Below are positions 63,965 to 64,000 of a stretch of 64,000 nucleotides of DNA, in pieces. The translations under genes were made by a program, and so were the position numbers. The stretch comes from Oryzicola mucosus (GTDB lineage: Bacteria > Pseudomonadota > Alphaproteobacteria > Rhizobiales > Rhizobiaceae), in contig NZ_JACVVX010000001.1 of NCBI RefSeq assembly GCF_014534685.1, positions 186,001 through 250,000 of the forward strand, written 5' to 3'. How positions within the stretch are numbered: position 1 is the stretch's first letter; the number at the start of each line of letters is the position of its first letter. The notes under the pieces are model-generated. The model was not told where the DNA came from. It saw only the letters and a list, made by a program, of their open reading frames with translations, and made no database searches.

Positions 63965-63980
63965 CTTACGTTTACGTAAG
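63965..63980. promoter_or_regulatory. Second MerR-type operator, upstream of the regulator
   Basis: CTTACGT-TT-ACGTAAG, perfect seven-base arms, 106 bases before the MerR start codon. The shared ACGTTTRCGTAA core links it to the site at 62582-62605. A gene beyond the right edge may also be controlled from here. Confidence 0.6.
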
Positions 63981-64000
63981 GATATAGTCGTCTTTCGTTT

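Overview
The window reads as a chromosomal segment of an alphaproteobacterium of the order Rhizobiales (Hyphomicrobiales), most like the Mesorhizobium/Aminobacter group. The support is a GcrA cell-cycle regulator with clustered GANTC (CcrM) sites, a C4-pathway 5-aminolevulinate synthase, a SAM-II riboswitch in front of metZ, class I lysyl-tRNA synthetase, EcfG-type and alphaproteobacterial LexA-type promoter motifs, high GC content, and abundant short palindromic intergenic repeats. I see no intact insertion sequence, no prophage, no CRISPR array and no rRNA. One tRNA, Gly(CCC), is present.

Layout. 1-3.7 kb: an ECF sigma operon on the minus strand (sigma factor, probable anti-sigma, periplasmic metal-sensor-like protein, then a DUF1800/DUF1501 pair; the DUF1501 gene runs off the left edge). 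3.8-5.1 kb: a 54-codon gene behind a perfect EcfG promoter, and a DMT transporter. 5.1-12.6 kb: a DNA-repair island. It holds a radical SAM gene translationally coupled to a DUF4130-UdgX fusion under a LexA box, topoisomerase IB, and, divergently, an unknown 73-aa gene, ku and ligD; two EcfG-type promoters lie back to back between topoisomerase IB and the ku operon. 12.7-16.5 kb: a hybrid kinase, a canonical OmpR-type regulator and a divergent pseudo-receiver regulator. 16.8-20.5 kb: L,D-transpeptidase, hemA behind an FNR/FixK box, an aminotransferase, mscL. 20.6-27.3 kb: a symporter-fused hybrid kinase with a LuxR-type regulator, DUF952-pyrD and small genes. 27.5-31.9 kb: a CVNH protein, tRNA-Gly, cold-shock gene, rpsU, dcd, SAM-II/metZ.

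32-36.1 kb: an accessory patch of two RTX calcium-binding proteins flanking a helix-turn-helix regulator; the first RTX gene carries an in-frame nonsense codon 41 codons before its natural end. 36.3-43.5 kb: a GT21-like glycosyltransferase, apaG, an acyltransferase, hslO, argF, argD, gcrA. 44-50.6 kb: phoU and phoR without pst genes between them, ppk2, a large GT2 glycosyltransferase, a periplasmic binding protein. 50.6-54.8 kb: TerB-like protein, lysS, a catalytically degenerate nuclease-like protein, an S24 repressor with a palindromic operator, and a ParDE-type toxin-antitoxin pair. 54.8-64 kb: a fatty-acid beta-oxidation operon (two acyl-CoA dehydrogenases, OsmC, thiolase, FadJ, thioesterase), a divergent GST and a MerR regulator, with related palindromic operators before the operon and before the regulator.

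The strongest collective signal is regulatory. General-stress promoters drive end-joining, topoisomerase IB and an orphan small protein, while a separate SOS box drives the radical SAM/UdgX module beside them, so two stress regulons meet in one repair island. All assignments come from reading motifs by eye; no database search was run.
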